A DNA stretch of 10,411 bases from Candidatus Eiseniibacteriota bacterium (GCA_014729455.1 WJJW01000224.1:1-10411), one strand, 5' to 3'. Positions 1 to 7,029 are shown, counted from the stretch's first letter. The notes: a model not told the origin generated them from the sequence alone. Made by a program: numbers and translations.

Positions 1-50
1 GCCGCTCGACTCTCTAGTATCGCTCCTGTGGAGCTGATGACGGCTCCGGA

Positions 51-56
51 AAGGAG
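51..56 (+). promoter_or_regulatory. ribosome binding site of hflK
   Basis: AAGGAG lies nine bases before the ATG at 66 and fixes that start. The 50 bases before it are too short to show a promoter or the end of an upstream gene; one frame reaches a TGA at 35-37, which could be the tail of a preceding gene but cannot be judged. Confidence 0.7.
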
Positions 57-65
57 TGCCTACCG

Positions 66-1058
66 ATGTCCAACGAGGGCTTCGGGAACCAGATCCCGGT
101 ACAGATCCCCAAGCTGCCGGGCGGCCTGATCCGCTTCGTGGTCCTGGGGGTCATCGTCCTGATCCTCCTCCTGACCAGCTTCTACACGGTCAGTCCCGAG
201 CAGATCGGGGTCGTGATGCGGTTCGGCGAGTACGTCCGCAGCACCGATCCGGGGCTGAACTGGAAGCTCCCGTTCGGGATCGAACGGGTCACCAAGGTCC
301 CTGTGCAGCGGCAGCTCAAGGAGGAGTTCGGCTTCCGGACGATCTCTACGGGCGGACGCACGCAGTACACCCAACGGGGGCTCGAAGGCGAGTCCAACAT
401 GCTGACCGGCGACCTCAACGTCGCCGTCGTCGAATGGGTCGTCCAGTATCGAATCGTCGATCCGTACAAGTTCCTGTTCCGCGTCCGCAGCGTCCGCGAG
501 ACGTTCCGCTCCATGACCGAGGCGGTGGTACGGAAGGTCGTCGGCGATCGGACGGTCAACGAAGTGCTCACCGTCGGTCGCCAGGAGGTGGCCTCTCTGG
601 TCGAGCGGAATCTCCAGAAGCTCTGCGACCAGTACGAAACCGGCATCAAGGTCGAGCAGGTCGTACTCCAGGACGTCAACCCGCCCGACCCGGTCAAGCC
701 TTCGTTCAACGAGGTCAACCAGGCCCAGCAGGAGCGCGAGAAGCTGATCAACGAGGCGCAGTCGGAGTACAACCGGGTGATCCCGCGCGCGCGGGGGCAG
801 GCGCAGCAGACGATCGAAGAAGCGCGCGGCTACGCGCTCGACCGGATCAACCGCGCCCGCGGGGATTCGGCGCGGTTCGCCGCCCTGTACAATGCGTACC
901 GCCTCTCGCCCGATGTGACGCGCAAACGGATCTACCTCGAGACGATGAACACGATCCTCCCGCAGGTCTCGAGGAAGATCATCGTCGATGACGAGATCTC
1001 GGGACTGTTGCCTCTGCTGAACCTTGGCGACGCCCTGCAGAGGAAGGAGGGGAACTGA
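66..1058 (+). CDS. hflK: HflK, SPFH/prohibitin-family membrane protein (FtsH modulator)
   Basis: A 330-residue protein of the stomatin/prohibitin/flotillin/HflK-C superfamily. A short N-terminal segment is followed by one membrane helix at about residues 21-38, then an SPFH domain opening with SPEQIGVVMRFGEY, typical of HflK. The domain runs to about residue 220 and includes DLNVAVVEWVVQYRI and VVLQDVNPPDPVK. A long charged, glutamine- and alanine-rich helix follows (about 230-290; coiled coil expected). In the studied bacterial complexes HflK and HflC form a large cage around the membrane protease FtsH and influence its access to membrane substrates. The length is somewhat shorter than the E. 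coli protein, which carries a longer glycine-rich N terminus. The gene is joined to hflC by a one-base TGATG overlap, as expected for subunits made in fixed ratio. Neither ftsH nor hfq/hflX is visible next to it here. Confidence 0.93.
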   Translation: MSNEGFGNQIPVQIPKLPGGLIRFVVLGVIVLILLLTSFYTVSPEQIGVVMRFGEYVRSTDPGLNWKLPFGIERVTKVPVQRQLKEEFGFRTISTGGRTQYTQRGLEGESNMLTGDLNVAVVEWVVQYRIVDPYKFLFRVRSVRETFRSMTEAVVRKVVGDRTVNEVLTVGRQEVASLVERNLQKLCDQYETGIKVEQVVLQDVNPPDPVKPSFNEVNQAQQEREKLINEAQSEYNRVIPRARGQAQQTIEEARGYALDRINRARGDSARFAALYNAYRLSPDVTRKRIYLETMNTILPQVSRKIIVDDEISGLLPLLNLGDALQRKEGN

Positions 1059-1993
1059 TGCGGATCGGAATCCTGATTCTCGTCGGTGTCGTCGTGATCG
1101 TTCTGCTCAGTTCCTTTTACATTCTCAACGAATACGAACAGGCGGTGATCACGCAGTTCGGAAAGCCGGTCGGCGACCCGATCGGCACCCCGGGGCTGAA
1201 GGTCAAGGCTCCGTTCATCCAGAAGGTCAATCGGTTCGAGAAGCGGTTCCTCGAATGGGACGGCGATCCGAACCAGCTCCCCACGCGCGACAAGCGGTTC
1301 ATCTACATCGACACCTACGCGCGCTGGCACATCACCGATCCGCTCCTCTTCTTCCAGCGCTTGCGCGACGAGCGCGGCGCCCGCACGCGGATCGACGACA
1401 TCCTCGACGGCGAGACGCGCAACGCGATCGCCAATCACGATCTGGTCGAGCTGATCCGGACCAGCAATCGCGTCCCGGAGTCCGGCGAGATGATCCCGGA
1501 GGACGCGGCCGAGCTGGATTCGATCCAGTTCGGACGCGAGAAGATCCGACGGGAGGTGCTCGCCTCGGCCCAGTCCCGGACGACGGATCTCGGCATCGAG
1601 GTCCTCGACGTTCAGTTCAAGCGGATCAACTACGTCGAGGAGGTCCAGCGGAAGGTCTACGAGCGGATGATCGCCGAGCGGCAGCGGATCGCGGAGCGGT
1701 TCCGTTCTGAGGGAGAGGGAGAGGCGTCCCGGATCCGTGGCGAGCGGGAGCGCGAGCTGAAGCTGATCCAGTCGGAGGCGTACCGCCAGGCTCGGGAGAT
1801 CATCGGGGACGCGGATGCGACCGCGACGAAGATCTACGCCGCCGCCTATGACCGGTCGGCCGACACGCGGAGGTTCTACTCGTTCCTGCGGACGATGGAG
1901 ACCTACCAGGAGACGATCGACGAGGAGAGTCTGCTCCTCCTGTCGACGGAGGGGGAGTTCTATCGGATGCTGAAGGACTCGGACGCCCGCTGA
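1058..1993 (+). CDS. hflC: HflC, SPFH/prohibitin-family membrane protein (FtsH modulator)
   Basis: A 311-residue partner of HflK. It starts with a membrane helix at residues 2-20, followed by the HflC signature LNEYEQAVITQFGKPVG and GLKVKAPFIQKVNRFEKR. It then has the SPFH core (YARWHITDPLLFFQRL), the GIEVLDVQFKRINY stretch, and a long charged helix (about 200-255, RMIAERQRIAERFRSEGEGE) ending near FYSFLRTMETYQ, all characteristic of HflC. The ATG at 1058 shares its A with the hflK stop codon, and GGAGG at 1046-1050 stands seven bases before it, so the two are translationally coupled. The known role of the family is assembly with HflK on the periplasmic/outer face of the inner membrane around FtsH. 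No clear terminator follows the stop codon. Confidence 0.93.
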   Translation: MRIGILILVGVVVIVLLSSFYILNEYEQAVITQFGKPVGDPIGTPGLKVKAPFIQKVNRFEKRFLEWDGDPNQLPTRDKRFIYIDTYARWHITDPLLFFQRLRDERGARTRIDDILDGETRNAIANHDLVELIRTSNRVPESGEMIPEDAAELDSIQFGREKIRREVLASAQSRTTDLGIEVLDVQFKRINYVEEVQRKVYERMIAERQRIAERFRSEGEGEASRIRGERERELKLIQSEAYRQAREIIGDADATATKIYAAAYDRSADTRRFYSFLRTMETYQETIDEESLLLLSTEGEFYRMLKDSDAR

Positions 1994-2000
1994 GGGAGAA

Positions 2001-2397
2001 TCACGAAAGCACCAGAACGGTCTGACGAGAGGGCAGGTCCTGGATCATCGACTTGGTGATGGATCCCGCGATCTGCCCTCTCTGCGTTCCTCGCAATCCA
2101 AAGGGCGGACTCCGGAAGGACACGCGGAGAAGGCACGATTCTGCCCGGTCCATCGGTGCGATCCCAGGAAACGTTGTGCCAGCCGGCCGTCAACTCCCGG
2201 TCACCAAGGTCGCTTCCTCGACGACCACCGGGATCGTAGACGGAGACGCGCGCCCGTGACACGGCATCGAGCACAATACGGAACGTCCCGGCCCCGATCG
2301 TCGGGTTCTGCATGAGTCGCAATCGTGGTGTGGCCCCCGCCTCCCGAGACGGATTCACTCCGCTCGGCTCCACACAACCCTCCGGCGACGAACCCAC
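2001..2397 (-). pseudogene. decayed FlgD-like Ig / C-terminal sorting domain remnant
   Basis: Read on the - strand, the open frame contains LRLMQNPTIGAGTFRIVL, then SRARVSVYDPGGRR, then DRELTAGWHNVSWD and TDGPGRIVPS. This is the recognisable run of a FlgD-like Ig / type IX-style C-terminal domain (NP-x-x-x-x-T-x-I, VYDxxGRR, LxAGxHxxxWDGxDxxGRxVxSG). It lines up stretch for stretch with the intact domain ending the GH16-like protein near 7910. After VPS the frame loses the expected SGVYF strand. Moving to another - strand frame at about 2120-2131 recovers VSFR and later AGSITKSMIQ, ending at a TGA at 2001-2003. The WDG motif is also WDR here. No signal peptide or catalytic domain lies upstream, so this is a truncated, frameshifted 3' remnant of a secreted-protein gene. 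The upper boundary is approximate: domain similarity fades by about 2320. Confidence 0.55.
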
Positions 2398-2585
2398 CCG
2401 GGACGACCGACCGGCGGTTCATCGCGTCCGATCCGCCGCCGGAGCCGACCTGGATCGCAATCCTGATCGGCGGGGAGATCATCACGATCCACGACGTCCG
2501 CACCGTCATCCGGGGAAGGCGCGTGCAGATCACGTACTGCGACGACGACGCCTGGTCGGTCCTCCTCAGGAAGCTGACGGATTGA
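2325..2585 (+). CDS. small hypothetical protein (86 codons, doubtful start)
   Basis: Not a recognised family. The second half, from about residue 30 (RRFIASDPPPEPTW, then WIAILIGGEIITIHDVRTV and ending AWSVLLRKLTD), has almost only G or C at third codon positions and a plausible alternating strand pattern, so it looks like real coding sequence. The first 29 codons are proline-rich with mixed third positions and lie antisense to the decayed FlgD-like domain. The only available start is a GTG pair at 2325-2330 without a Shine-Dalgarno site; no ATG occurs later in frame. Either the gene uses a weak GTG start, or its true 5' end was lost in a rearrangement and only the 3' part is ancestral. No transmembrane helix or signal peptide is evident. 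Confidence 0.4.
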   Translation: MVWPPPPETDSLRSAPHNPPATNPPGTTDRRFIASDPPPEPTWIAILIGGEIITIHDVRTVIRGRRVQITYCDDDAWSVLLRKLTD

Positions 2586-2674
2586 CCCGGGTGGACGGGG
2601 CGCAGAGGACTCGAGGTCGGGTCAGCAGTCGTCGGCCGCTTGGTCCCGGTCACGCTTTGGCTTAACGTTCCGCC

Positions 2675-3580
2675 ATGACGCGCGCCGCAAGAAGAGGGCA
2701 AACCCGGCTCCCGCCGGCTCTCGTTCTGTCCCTCGGGGCCGTCTGCATCAGCTTCTCGCCCATCTTCGTCAAGTGGGTCGGCGAGGATCGATTGGGGCCG
2801 ACCTCCACGGCGTTCTGGCGGTGCCTCTTCGGTGCGGCAGCCCTCTTCGTGATCACCGCCATGCGCAGCAGAACGTTCGTTCTATCCCGGCTACACTTCA
2901 GGTTCGCCGTCCTGGCCGCGTCCCTCTTCGCTCTCGACCTGTTCTTCTGGCACCGATCGATCCTCTACGTCGGAGCAGGCCTGTCGACGATCCTCGGCAA
3001 CACGCAGGTGTTCGGCAGCGCGCTGCTGAGCTGGATGCTGTTCAAGGAGCGGCCTTCGGCCCGCTTCTTCATCGCGGCCGTCTCGGCCATGCTCGGCGTC
3101 GTGCTGCTCGTCGGGGTCTTCGCCGAGGAGGTCGCGTTCTCCGCGCGCTACACGAGGGGGATCGTCTTCGGCCTGCTGACCGGTCTCACCTACGCCGGCT
3201 ACATCATCTCTCTCAAGGGAGCGGGACACCGTGCACGGATCCCCGACGGTGTGGTCTTCATGGCCTGGGTCTCGCTGCTCTCCGCGGTCCTCCTCGCCGG
3301 CGCGGTCGGGCTGGAGGCGAGCCGGCTGGCGCCGCCCGATCTCGCGAGCTGGTTGCTGCTGGCCGCCCTCGGGATCGTGGCGCAGGCGATCGGCTGGTGG
3401 GCCATCAGCAGGAGCCTCCGGGAGATCCTCGCCTCGAAGGCGGGATTGATCCTCCTCCTGCAGCCGGCCTTGGCGACGGTCTGGGGAGTGCTATTCTTCG
3501 CGGAACAGATGACGTTGACGCAGGCCGGTGGAGCGGTGATCACGCTCGCGGCCATCTACTACGGCGGCTGGCGCAGGTAG
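2675..3580 (+). CDS. EamA/DMT-superfamily transporter
   Basis: A 301-residue, ten-helix inner-membrane protein built from two EamA repeats (about residues 16-147 and 162-298), the usual length for the drug/metabolite transporter superfamily. Diagnostic stretches are SFSPIFVKWV in helix 1, STAFWRCLFGAAAL in helix 2, LSTILGNTQVFGSALLSWMLFKERPS closing helices 4-5, and GLILLLQPALATVWGVLFFAEQMT in helix 9 of the second repeat, with the paired acidic residue (KE / AE) that each EamA repeat shows. Members export or import amino acids, nucleotides or other small metabolites; the substrate cannot be read from the sequence. The ATG at 2675 is the first in frame but has no obvious Shine-Dalgarno site (the preceding bases are TTAACGTTCCGCC), so translation may be weak or leaderless. 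An alpha/beta hydrolase gene follows after 44 bases, probably on the same transcript. Confidence 0.88.
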   Translation: MTRAARRGQTRLPPALVLSLGAVCISFSPIFVKWVGEDRLGPTSTAFWRCLFGAAALFVITAMRSRTFVLSRLHFRFAVLAASLFALDLFFWHRSILYVGAGLSTILGNTQVFGSALLSWMLFKERPSARFFIAAVSAMLGVVLLVGVFAEEVAFSARYTRGIVFGLLTGLTYAGYIISLKGAGHRARIPDGVVFMAWVSLLSAVLLAGAVGLEASRLAPPDLASWLLLAALGIVAQAIGWWAISRSLREILASKAGLILLLQPALATVWGVLFFAEQMTLTQAGGAVITLAAIYYGGWRR

Positions 3581-3624
3581 CGACGGCGGGACCGGTCCGC
3601 CGCGAGGAGTGCCCCACGATTCGC

Positions 3625-4464
3625 ATGCTCACCATCCTCGCCCTTCTGCTCGCCGCCTACGCGCTCCTCTGCCTGCTCGCGTTCGCCTTCCAGAGCCGTC
3701 TCGTCTTCTTCCCCGACCGGGAGCTCACGGCGACGCCGCGCGACGCCGGGCTCGACTATGAGGATATCTCCTTCCTGGCACAGGACGGCGTCCGACTCCA
3801 CGGCTGGATGATCCCGGGCCCCGATGGGGGGCCCCTGGTCCTCCTGCTGCACGGCAACGCCGGGAACGTCTCCCACCGTCTCGGGATCATCCGGCTCCTG
3901 CACGATCTCGGCGCATCGGTTTTCATCTTCGACTACCGCGGATACGGACGAAGCGAAGGGACGCCGTCCGAGCAGGGAACCTACCGGGACGCGGAGGGAG
4001 CGTGGCGCCTTCTCACCGAACGCGAGAACGTTCGCCCTTCGCGGATCGTCCTGTTCGGGCGCTCTCTCGGGTCGGCCGTGGCGATCGATCTCGCGTCGAG
4101 CCGAACGCCGGCGGGTCTGATCCTCGAGGGATCGTTTCCCTCCCTCGTGGCGGTCGGCCGGAAGGCGTATCCGTACCTCCCGGTCGGTCTCCTGGCGCGG
4201 ATCCGATACGACTCGGCGCGGAAGATCCCCGGAATCGGGTCGCCCAAGCTCTTCCTCCACGCGCAGGACGATGACGTGGTACCCATCGCGCTCGGCCGGC
4301 GGCTGTTCGACGCCGCCGCCGAGCCGAAGGAGTTCGTCATCATCGCGGGCGGGCACGAGGGGCCCGGATGGGATCCGGGGACGCACTACGCGCGCAGCTT
4401 GCGCGCGTTTCTCGATGCTGTCCGCGAGAGGCCGAAGGCCGGGCCGGTTCCCACTGAAGATTGA
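3625..4464 (+). CDS. membrane-anchored alpha/beta hydrolase (BEM46/YfhR-like)
   Basis: A 279-residue serine hydrolase. Residues 1-22 form one hydrophobic helix (uncleaved anchor), followed by FQSRLVFFPDRELTATP, a hallmark of the BEM46/YfhR/ABHD13-like group (formerly DUF-type peptidase S9 relatives). The alpha/beta fold is clear: LLLHGNAGN supplies the oxyanion-hole HGN (76-78), FDYRGYGRSEG follows, the nucleophile elbow GRSLG puts Ser at 147, the acid is probably Asp216 in HAQDDDVVP, and His244 lies in GGHEGPGWD. All three catalytic residues are present. The substrate is unknown; esterase or thioesterase-like chemistry at the membrane is an inference. The ATG at 3625 is the only in-frame ATG near the conserved N terminus. 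A GAGGAG at 3604-3609 is 15 bases upstream, rather far, and would suit an in-frame ATT at 3619 better, so the exact start is slightly uncertain. Confidence 0.85.
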   Translation: MLTILALLLAAYALLCLLAFAFQSRLVFFPDRELTATPRDAGLDYEDISFLAQDGVRLHGWMIPGPDGGPLVLLLHGNAGNVSHRLGIIRLLHDLGASVFIFDYRGYGRSEGTPSEQGTYRDAEGAWRLLTERENVRPSRIVLFGRSLGSAVAIDLASSRTPAGLILEGSFPSLVAVGRKAYPYLPVGLLARIRYDSARKIPGIGSPKLFLHAQDDDVVPIALGRRLFDAAAEPKEFVIIAGGHEGPGWDPGTHYARSLRAFLDAVRERPKAGPVPTED

Positions 4465-4529
4465 GCGGGAGGGATCGAGACGAACTGGTGGAGGTGCAGC
4501 GGACGGGAGTGCGCACCGAGGAACGAGGA

Positions 4530-4558
4530 TTGACAAATCGATAACAAGTACTTATAAT
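4530..4558 (+). promoter_or_regulatory. consensus sigma-70 promoter of the FnIII lipoprotein
   Basis: TTGACA at 4530-4535 and TATAAT at 4553-4558 are separated by exactly 17 bases. Both hexamers match the sigma-70 consensus completely and sit in an AT-rich island of about 45 bases within GC-rich sequence. The expected transcription start is near 4565, giving a leader of about 83 bases before the ATG at 4648. An 8-base palindrome AAGTACTT (4546-4553) lies in the spacer and touches the -10 box. The rest of the 183-base gap after the hydrolase stop shows no gene and no convincing terminator. Confidence 0.8.
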
Positions 4559-4634
4559 ACTATTCGAACAATCTGAAACGATTTCCCGGTCTCCCCATCG
4601 GCCGCTGTCTGGAGCCTTCGCCGAAGCGTCCTGT

Positions 4635-4640
4635 GGAGGA
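4635..4640 (+). promoter_or_regulatory. ribosome binding site of the FnIII lipoprotein
   Basis: GGAGGA stands seven bases before the ATG at 4648. This rules against the in-frame GTG at 4633, which would overlap the site. Confidence 0.75.
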
Positions 4641-4647
4641 AGTGACC

Positions 4648-5559
4648 ATGAAATCAAGAAACCAGGTCGAGGGATCTTCCCCGAGAGCACGGGACGGACA
4701 CGGTGTCCGGATCGTGCTCGTGCTTTCTGCGGTCGTCTTGCCGATCGCCCTGCTCCCCGGATGCCCGGATGGGGATTCGAACGGGACCGAACCGAACGGC
4801 CCTGCTCCTCCCGGTCAAGTCCAGAACCTCCACGTCGTCGCGACCGCCGACGGTGCGAAGTACCGCGTGCTGTGGGACCCGCCGGTCGAGGGGAATCCGG
4901 TCCTCGCCGGTTACAGGGTCGAGATCAAGATCGAGAGCCAACCGGATGCCCCTGTGGAGCTGCTCGCCGATCTCCACGAGCAAACGCACTTCGATCACGA
5001 TCCGGAGTGTCTCCACTACGGCAACTACACCATCACACCGATCGCGGTGGATGGGACAGTGGGCGAGGGAAAGCGCGTGCTGACCCATGGGCCGAGCGGG
5101 AATCACCTCGGTTTCACCGATCCTCACAGCGAGGTGCCGACGGCGTGGAGCTTCCAGGGCAACGGCGCCGCCATCGCCCGTCTCGCCGAGTTCGCCGACC
5201 TCGCCTCGATCTACGTGACCGACTTCGCGGAGGGCGTCGAAGGACCGCTGTACTTCGCCTCTCCGCACCTCATCCCGGACCACCCGGCCGACCAGGCGGC
5301 CACGACACCCGATACCGGCTTCAAACAGTGCTGGATCCGTGAGCTCGGACCGCAGCCCCGCGACTATCCACCGCTGATCGATGGTACCTATCGCGACAAG
5401 GCGGAAGTCGTGCTCAACCACTACTATGCGGTCTACACGCCCGAGGAGGTCTACGTCCTCATGAAGGTCATGAGCACATTCAACGACGAGGTCGGGGTTC
5501 GGATCTGGCAGGGGGAGTTTCCTCGAAGTCGGATACTCTGCGCAGCGACGGATCCCTGA
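4648..5559 (+). CDS. lipoprotein with fibronectin type III domain
   Basis: A 303-residue exported protein. The signal sequence is long: a basic N-region with several Arg residues, a hydrophobic core at about 21-36, and a lipobox-like L-P-G-C placing the lipidated Cys at 39. A Gly/Pro/Asn-rich linker leads into one fibronectin type III-like module (about 54-145), with PPGQVQNLHVV, YRVLWDPP, LAGYRVEIKI and YGNYTITPIAVDG marking the A, B, C' and F-G strands. The remaining 150 residues (GFTDPHSEVPTAWSFQG, LYFASPHLIPDHPADQ, HYYAVYTPEEVYVLMKV) are not a family I recognise. The last 20 or so codons have looser third positions than the rest, so a frameshift near the very end is possible but unproven. 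The gene has its own consensus promoter and faces the GH17 gene tail to tail. A surface-exposed binding or adhesion role is inference. Confidence 0.75.
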   Translation: MKSRNQVEGSSPRARDGHGVRIVLVLSAVVLPIALLPGCPDGDSNGTEPNGPAPPGQVQNLHVVATADGAKYRVLWDPPVEGNPVLAGYRVEIKIESQPDAPVELLADLHEQTHFDHDPECLHYGNYTITPIAVDGTVGEGKRVLTHGPSGNHLGFTDPHSEVPTAWSFQGNGAAIARLAEFADLASIYVTDFAEGVEGPLYFASPHLIPDHPADQAATTPDTGFKQCWIRELGPQPRDYPPLIDGTYRDKAEVVLNHYYAVYTPEEVYVLMKVMSTFNDEVGVRIWQGEFPRSRILCAATDP

Positions 5560-5678
5560 TGAGGGATGCGCGCCCTCTGCACGGCGCTGCCTCCCAGACG
5601 GGGACCCACGTAATCCTCAGGAAAGTCTCTCCCGCGCACGCTCCAGGGGGGTGATCTCGAGAGACCGTGCGCCGATCC

Positions 5679-6746
5679 TCAATCTCCCGGCGGAGGGTCC
5701 TCCCCTCCAACCGCCCGCTTCGGGGTCCGGTCGGCCCGATAGAGCCCCCAGTGCTTCTCCACCTCGTCCGGATCGTCTCCACCCTTCCAGTTCTCGTCGA
5801 ACGCTTCGAAGACGAACGTGGTCACCCGATTCTCGGATGCCCATCGACGCACCGATGCATAGAATGCGGCTTGCTCCGCCTCACCGACTTCACCCTGGAT
5901 CAGCCTTGCCTGCTCCCCCCCGTCGGCGACGGATGTGGCCCAACCGGTCTCGCCGATCACCACGGAACGATTCGGATGGACGGCCTGTACCGCGCGAAAC
6001 TGATCCTCCAACCAGGGAAGCGCACCCTCGAGTTGGCGACCGTTCCAGAGCGGGTGGGCATGCATCGTGATGAAGTCGAGCTCCCCCGCCAGAGTGCGAC
6101 TTCTCGGCTCGACCCAGTACTGGTAGTCGTCGGCTGCCGTTACCGGGACGCTCACGGAGGCGCGTACACGACGAACGTGCTCGATGAGGATGTCGAGTGG
6201 TCCCGGATGCGGCGACCAGGAGACCTGCGTTTCGTTGCCCACGCAGACGCCCGCGACGAGGTCGGGGTACCTCGTGGCCAGATCGATGGCAGCGTCGATC
6301 TCGCGTAGATTGTCGGCCACCGCGGTCGCATCCCGTTCGAGCACCTCGCCCTGCTCATTCCGCTTCTCCTCGGGTGCGATCCAGACGCCGAGGAGAACCT
6401 TCATCTCGAGATCGTGGGTCCGGATCCCCTGGAGGACCTTTTCGCCGAACTCGCTCGAGCCGTAGAGACGAAGCAAGCTCCAGTGGCGGGCCATGATCTG
6501 CAGGTCTTCCACGATCTGATCGATGTTGGGCGTGGGTCCGCCCGGCCACTGCCCATCCCGGTGCGGCCCATAGCAGATGGCGTTTCCGATCCAGCGGTCA
6601 CCGATGAAGGGATGAAACTCTCGAAGCACCATCCGGTCCTCGTCCTCGCCGGACCCCGGGTCGACGTCGATCCCACCAAGCGAGGGGATGCAGAAGAGAA
6701 GGAACAAGCCGGCCAACAGGGGGGAACGGGTTCCGAAGCACCACAT
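5679..6746 (-). CDS. secreted GH17-type beta-1,3-glucanase-like glycoside hydrolase
   Basis: A 355-residue protein with an N-terminal signal peptide (hydrophobic stretch about 9-24, PSLGG near cleavage) and a single TIM-barrel domain resembling family GH17 (Scw11/exo-beta-1,3-glucanase-like). Visible landmarks are GNAICYGPHRDGQWPGG at strand 1, LLRLYGSSEFGEKVL, VCVGNETQVSW with the general acid/base Glu172, FITMHAHPLWNG, VIGETGWAT with the nucleophile Glu266, and FEAFDENWKGG near the C terminus. Both catalytic glutamates are present, so it is probably active. The family cleaves beta-1,3-glucan (laminarin-like) or transfers its chains. There is no carbohydrate-binding module and no FlgD-like tail, unlike the GH16-type neighbour. 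The start is supported by GAGGAGGA at 6754-6761, seven bases upstream. The 118 bases between its stop and the lipoprotein stop hold no clear terminator. Confidence 0.85.
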   Translation of the reverse strand: MWCFGTRSPLLAGLFLLFCIPSLGGIDVDPGSGEDEDRMVLREFHPFIGDRWIGNAICYGPHRDGQWPGGPTPNIDQIVEDLQIMARHWSLLRLYGSSEFGEKVLQGIRTHDLEMKVLLGVWIAPEEKRNEQGEVLERDATAVADNLREIDAAIDLATRYPDLVAGVCVGNETQVSWSPHPGPLDILIEHVRRVRASVSVPVTAADDYQYWVEPRSRTLAGELDFITMHAHPLWNGRQLEGALPWLEDQFRAVQAVHPNRSVVIGETGWATSVADGGEQARLIQGEVGEAEQAAFYASVRRWASENRVTTFVFEAFDENWKGGDDPDEVEKHWGLYRADRTPKRAVGGEDPPPGD

Positions 6747-6793
6747 GACGAGATCCTCCTCGGTCGACGATGAACCAACAAGTCCCGCCCACC

Positions 6794-6816
6794 CTTTGTC
6801 CGATCTCCGGACAAAG
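6794..6816. promoter_or_regulatory. perfect 9+9 palindrome upstream of GH17, operator-like
   Basis: CTTTGTCCG (6794-6802), a five-base spacer (6803-6807) and CGGACAAAG (6808-6816) form a perfect inverted repeat. It lies 48 bases upstream of the GH17 start, where an operator for a dimeric regulator would sit. It could also fold as a hairpin in the mRNA leader, but no poly-U tract follows on either strand. No known regulator can be assigned from the motif alone. Confidence 0.55.
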
Positions 6817-6920
6817 TACCCTCAGGCGCCTCGAACCGTCAAGCCGTCGTGGACCTCCAACGGGGAGCATCTCCTCGACTCGATCAGAGCAGGACGGGAG
6901 ACCGGGCTAGCCAGACGGGC

Positions 6921-6947
6921 GTAACTAACCTAATGCTATATAGTTAT
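6921..6947. promoter_or_regulatory. AT-rich dyad in the divergent intergenic region
   Basis: TAACTA (6922-6927) and TAGTTA (6941-6946) form an inverted repeat with a 13-base spacer. An 8-base palindrome CTATATAG (6936-6943) is nested in it. The block is AT-rich against a GC-rich background. TATAGT (6939-6944) could act as a -10 box, but no good -35 partner is visible. It lies about 55 bases before the TTGATT promoter and may be a regulator site or second promoter. The rest of 6747-7106 contains no gene. Confidence 0.35.
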
Positions 6948-6999
6948 GCCTCGACACCCCTGCCCCCGGGAGTGGCTGAGCGGAACTCAGGCTTCGGAC

Positions 7000-7029
7000 T
7001 TGATTCGGAAACCGAACTTAGTCTATACT
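7000..7029 (+). promoter_or_regulatory. sigma-70-type promoter of the YSQDFEG secreted protein
   Basis: TTGATT at 7000-7005 and TATACT at 7024-7029 with an 18-base spacer match four of six and five of six sigma-70 consensus positions. Transcription would begin near 7036, leaving a leader of about 70 bases to the ATG at 7107. Confidence 0.6.

Noticed and set aside
5..17. 13-base exact repeat CTCGACTCTCTAG at 5-17 and 7901-7913
   Set aside because: One such match is expected by chance in 10 kb, and the second copy spans the stop codon of the GH16-type gene with no shared context.
56..991. 311-codon + strand frame overlapping hflK
   Set aside because: Arg/Pro-rich out-of-frame translation caused by GC bias; hflK itself has clear SPFH motifs and a Shine-Dalgarno site.
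2201..2701. 166-codon - strand frame in the hflC-transporter gap
   Set aside because: It mirrors the strongly biased + strand small ORF and overlaps the FlgD-like remnant in a different frame; composition is random-looking.
2773..3624. Upstream extension of the alpha/beta hydrolase frame
   Set aside because: It is a shadow of the transporter gene; hydrophobic anchor and family N terminus begin at the ATG at 3625.
3559..4536. 325-codon - strand frame opposite the hydrolase
   Set aside because: Antisense shadow with Glu/Arg-rich composition and no recognisable motif; the sense frame has a complete catalytic triad.
5650..5666. Weak dyad around TCTCGAGA between the lipoprotein and GH17 stops, considered as terminator
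   Set aside because: The palindrome has no loop, its flanks pair poorly, and no T-tract follows.
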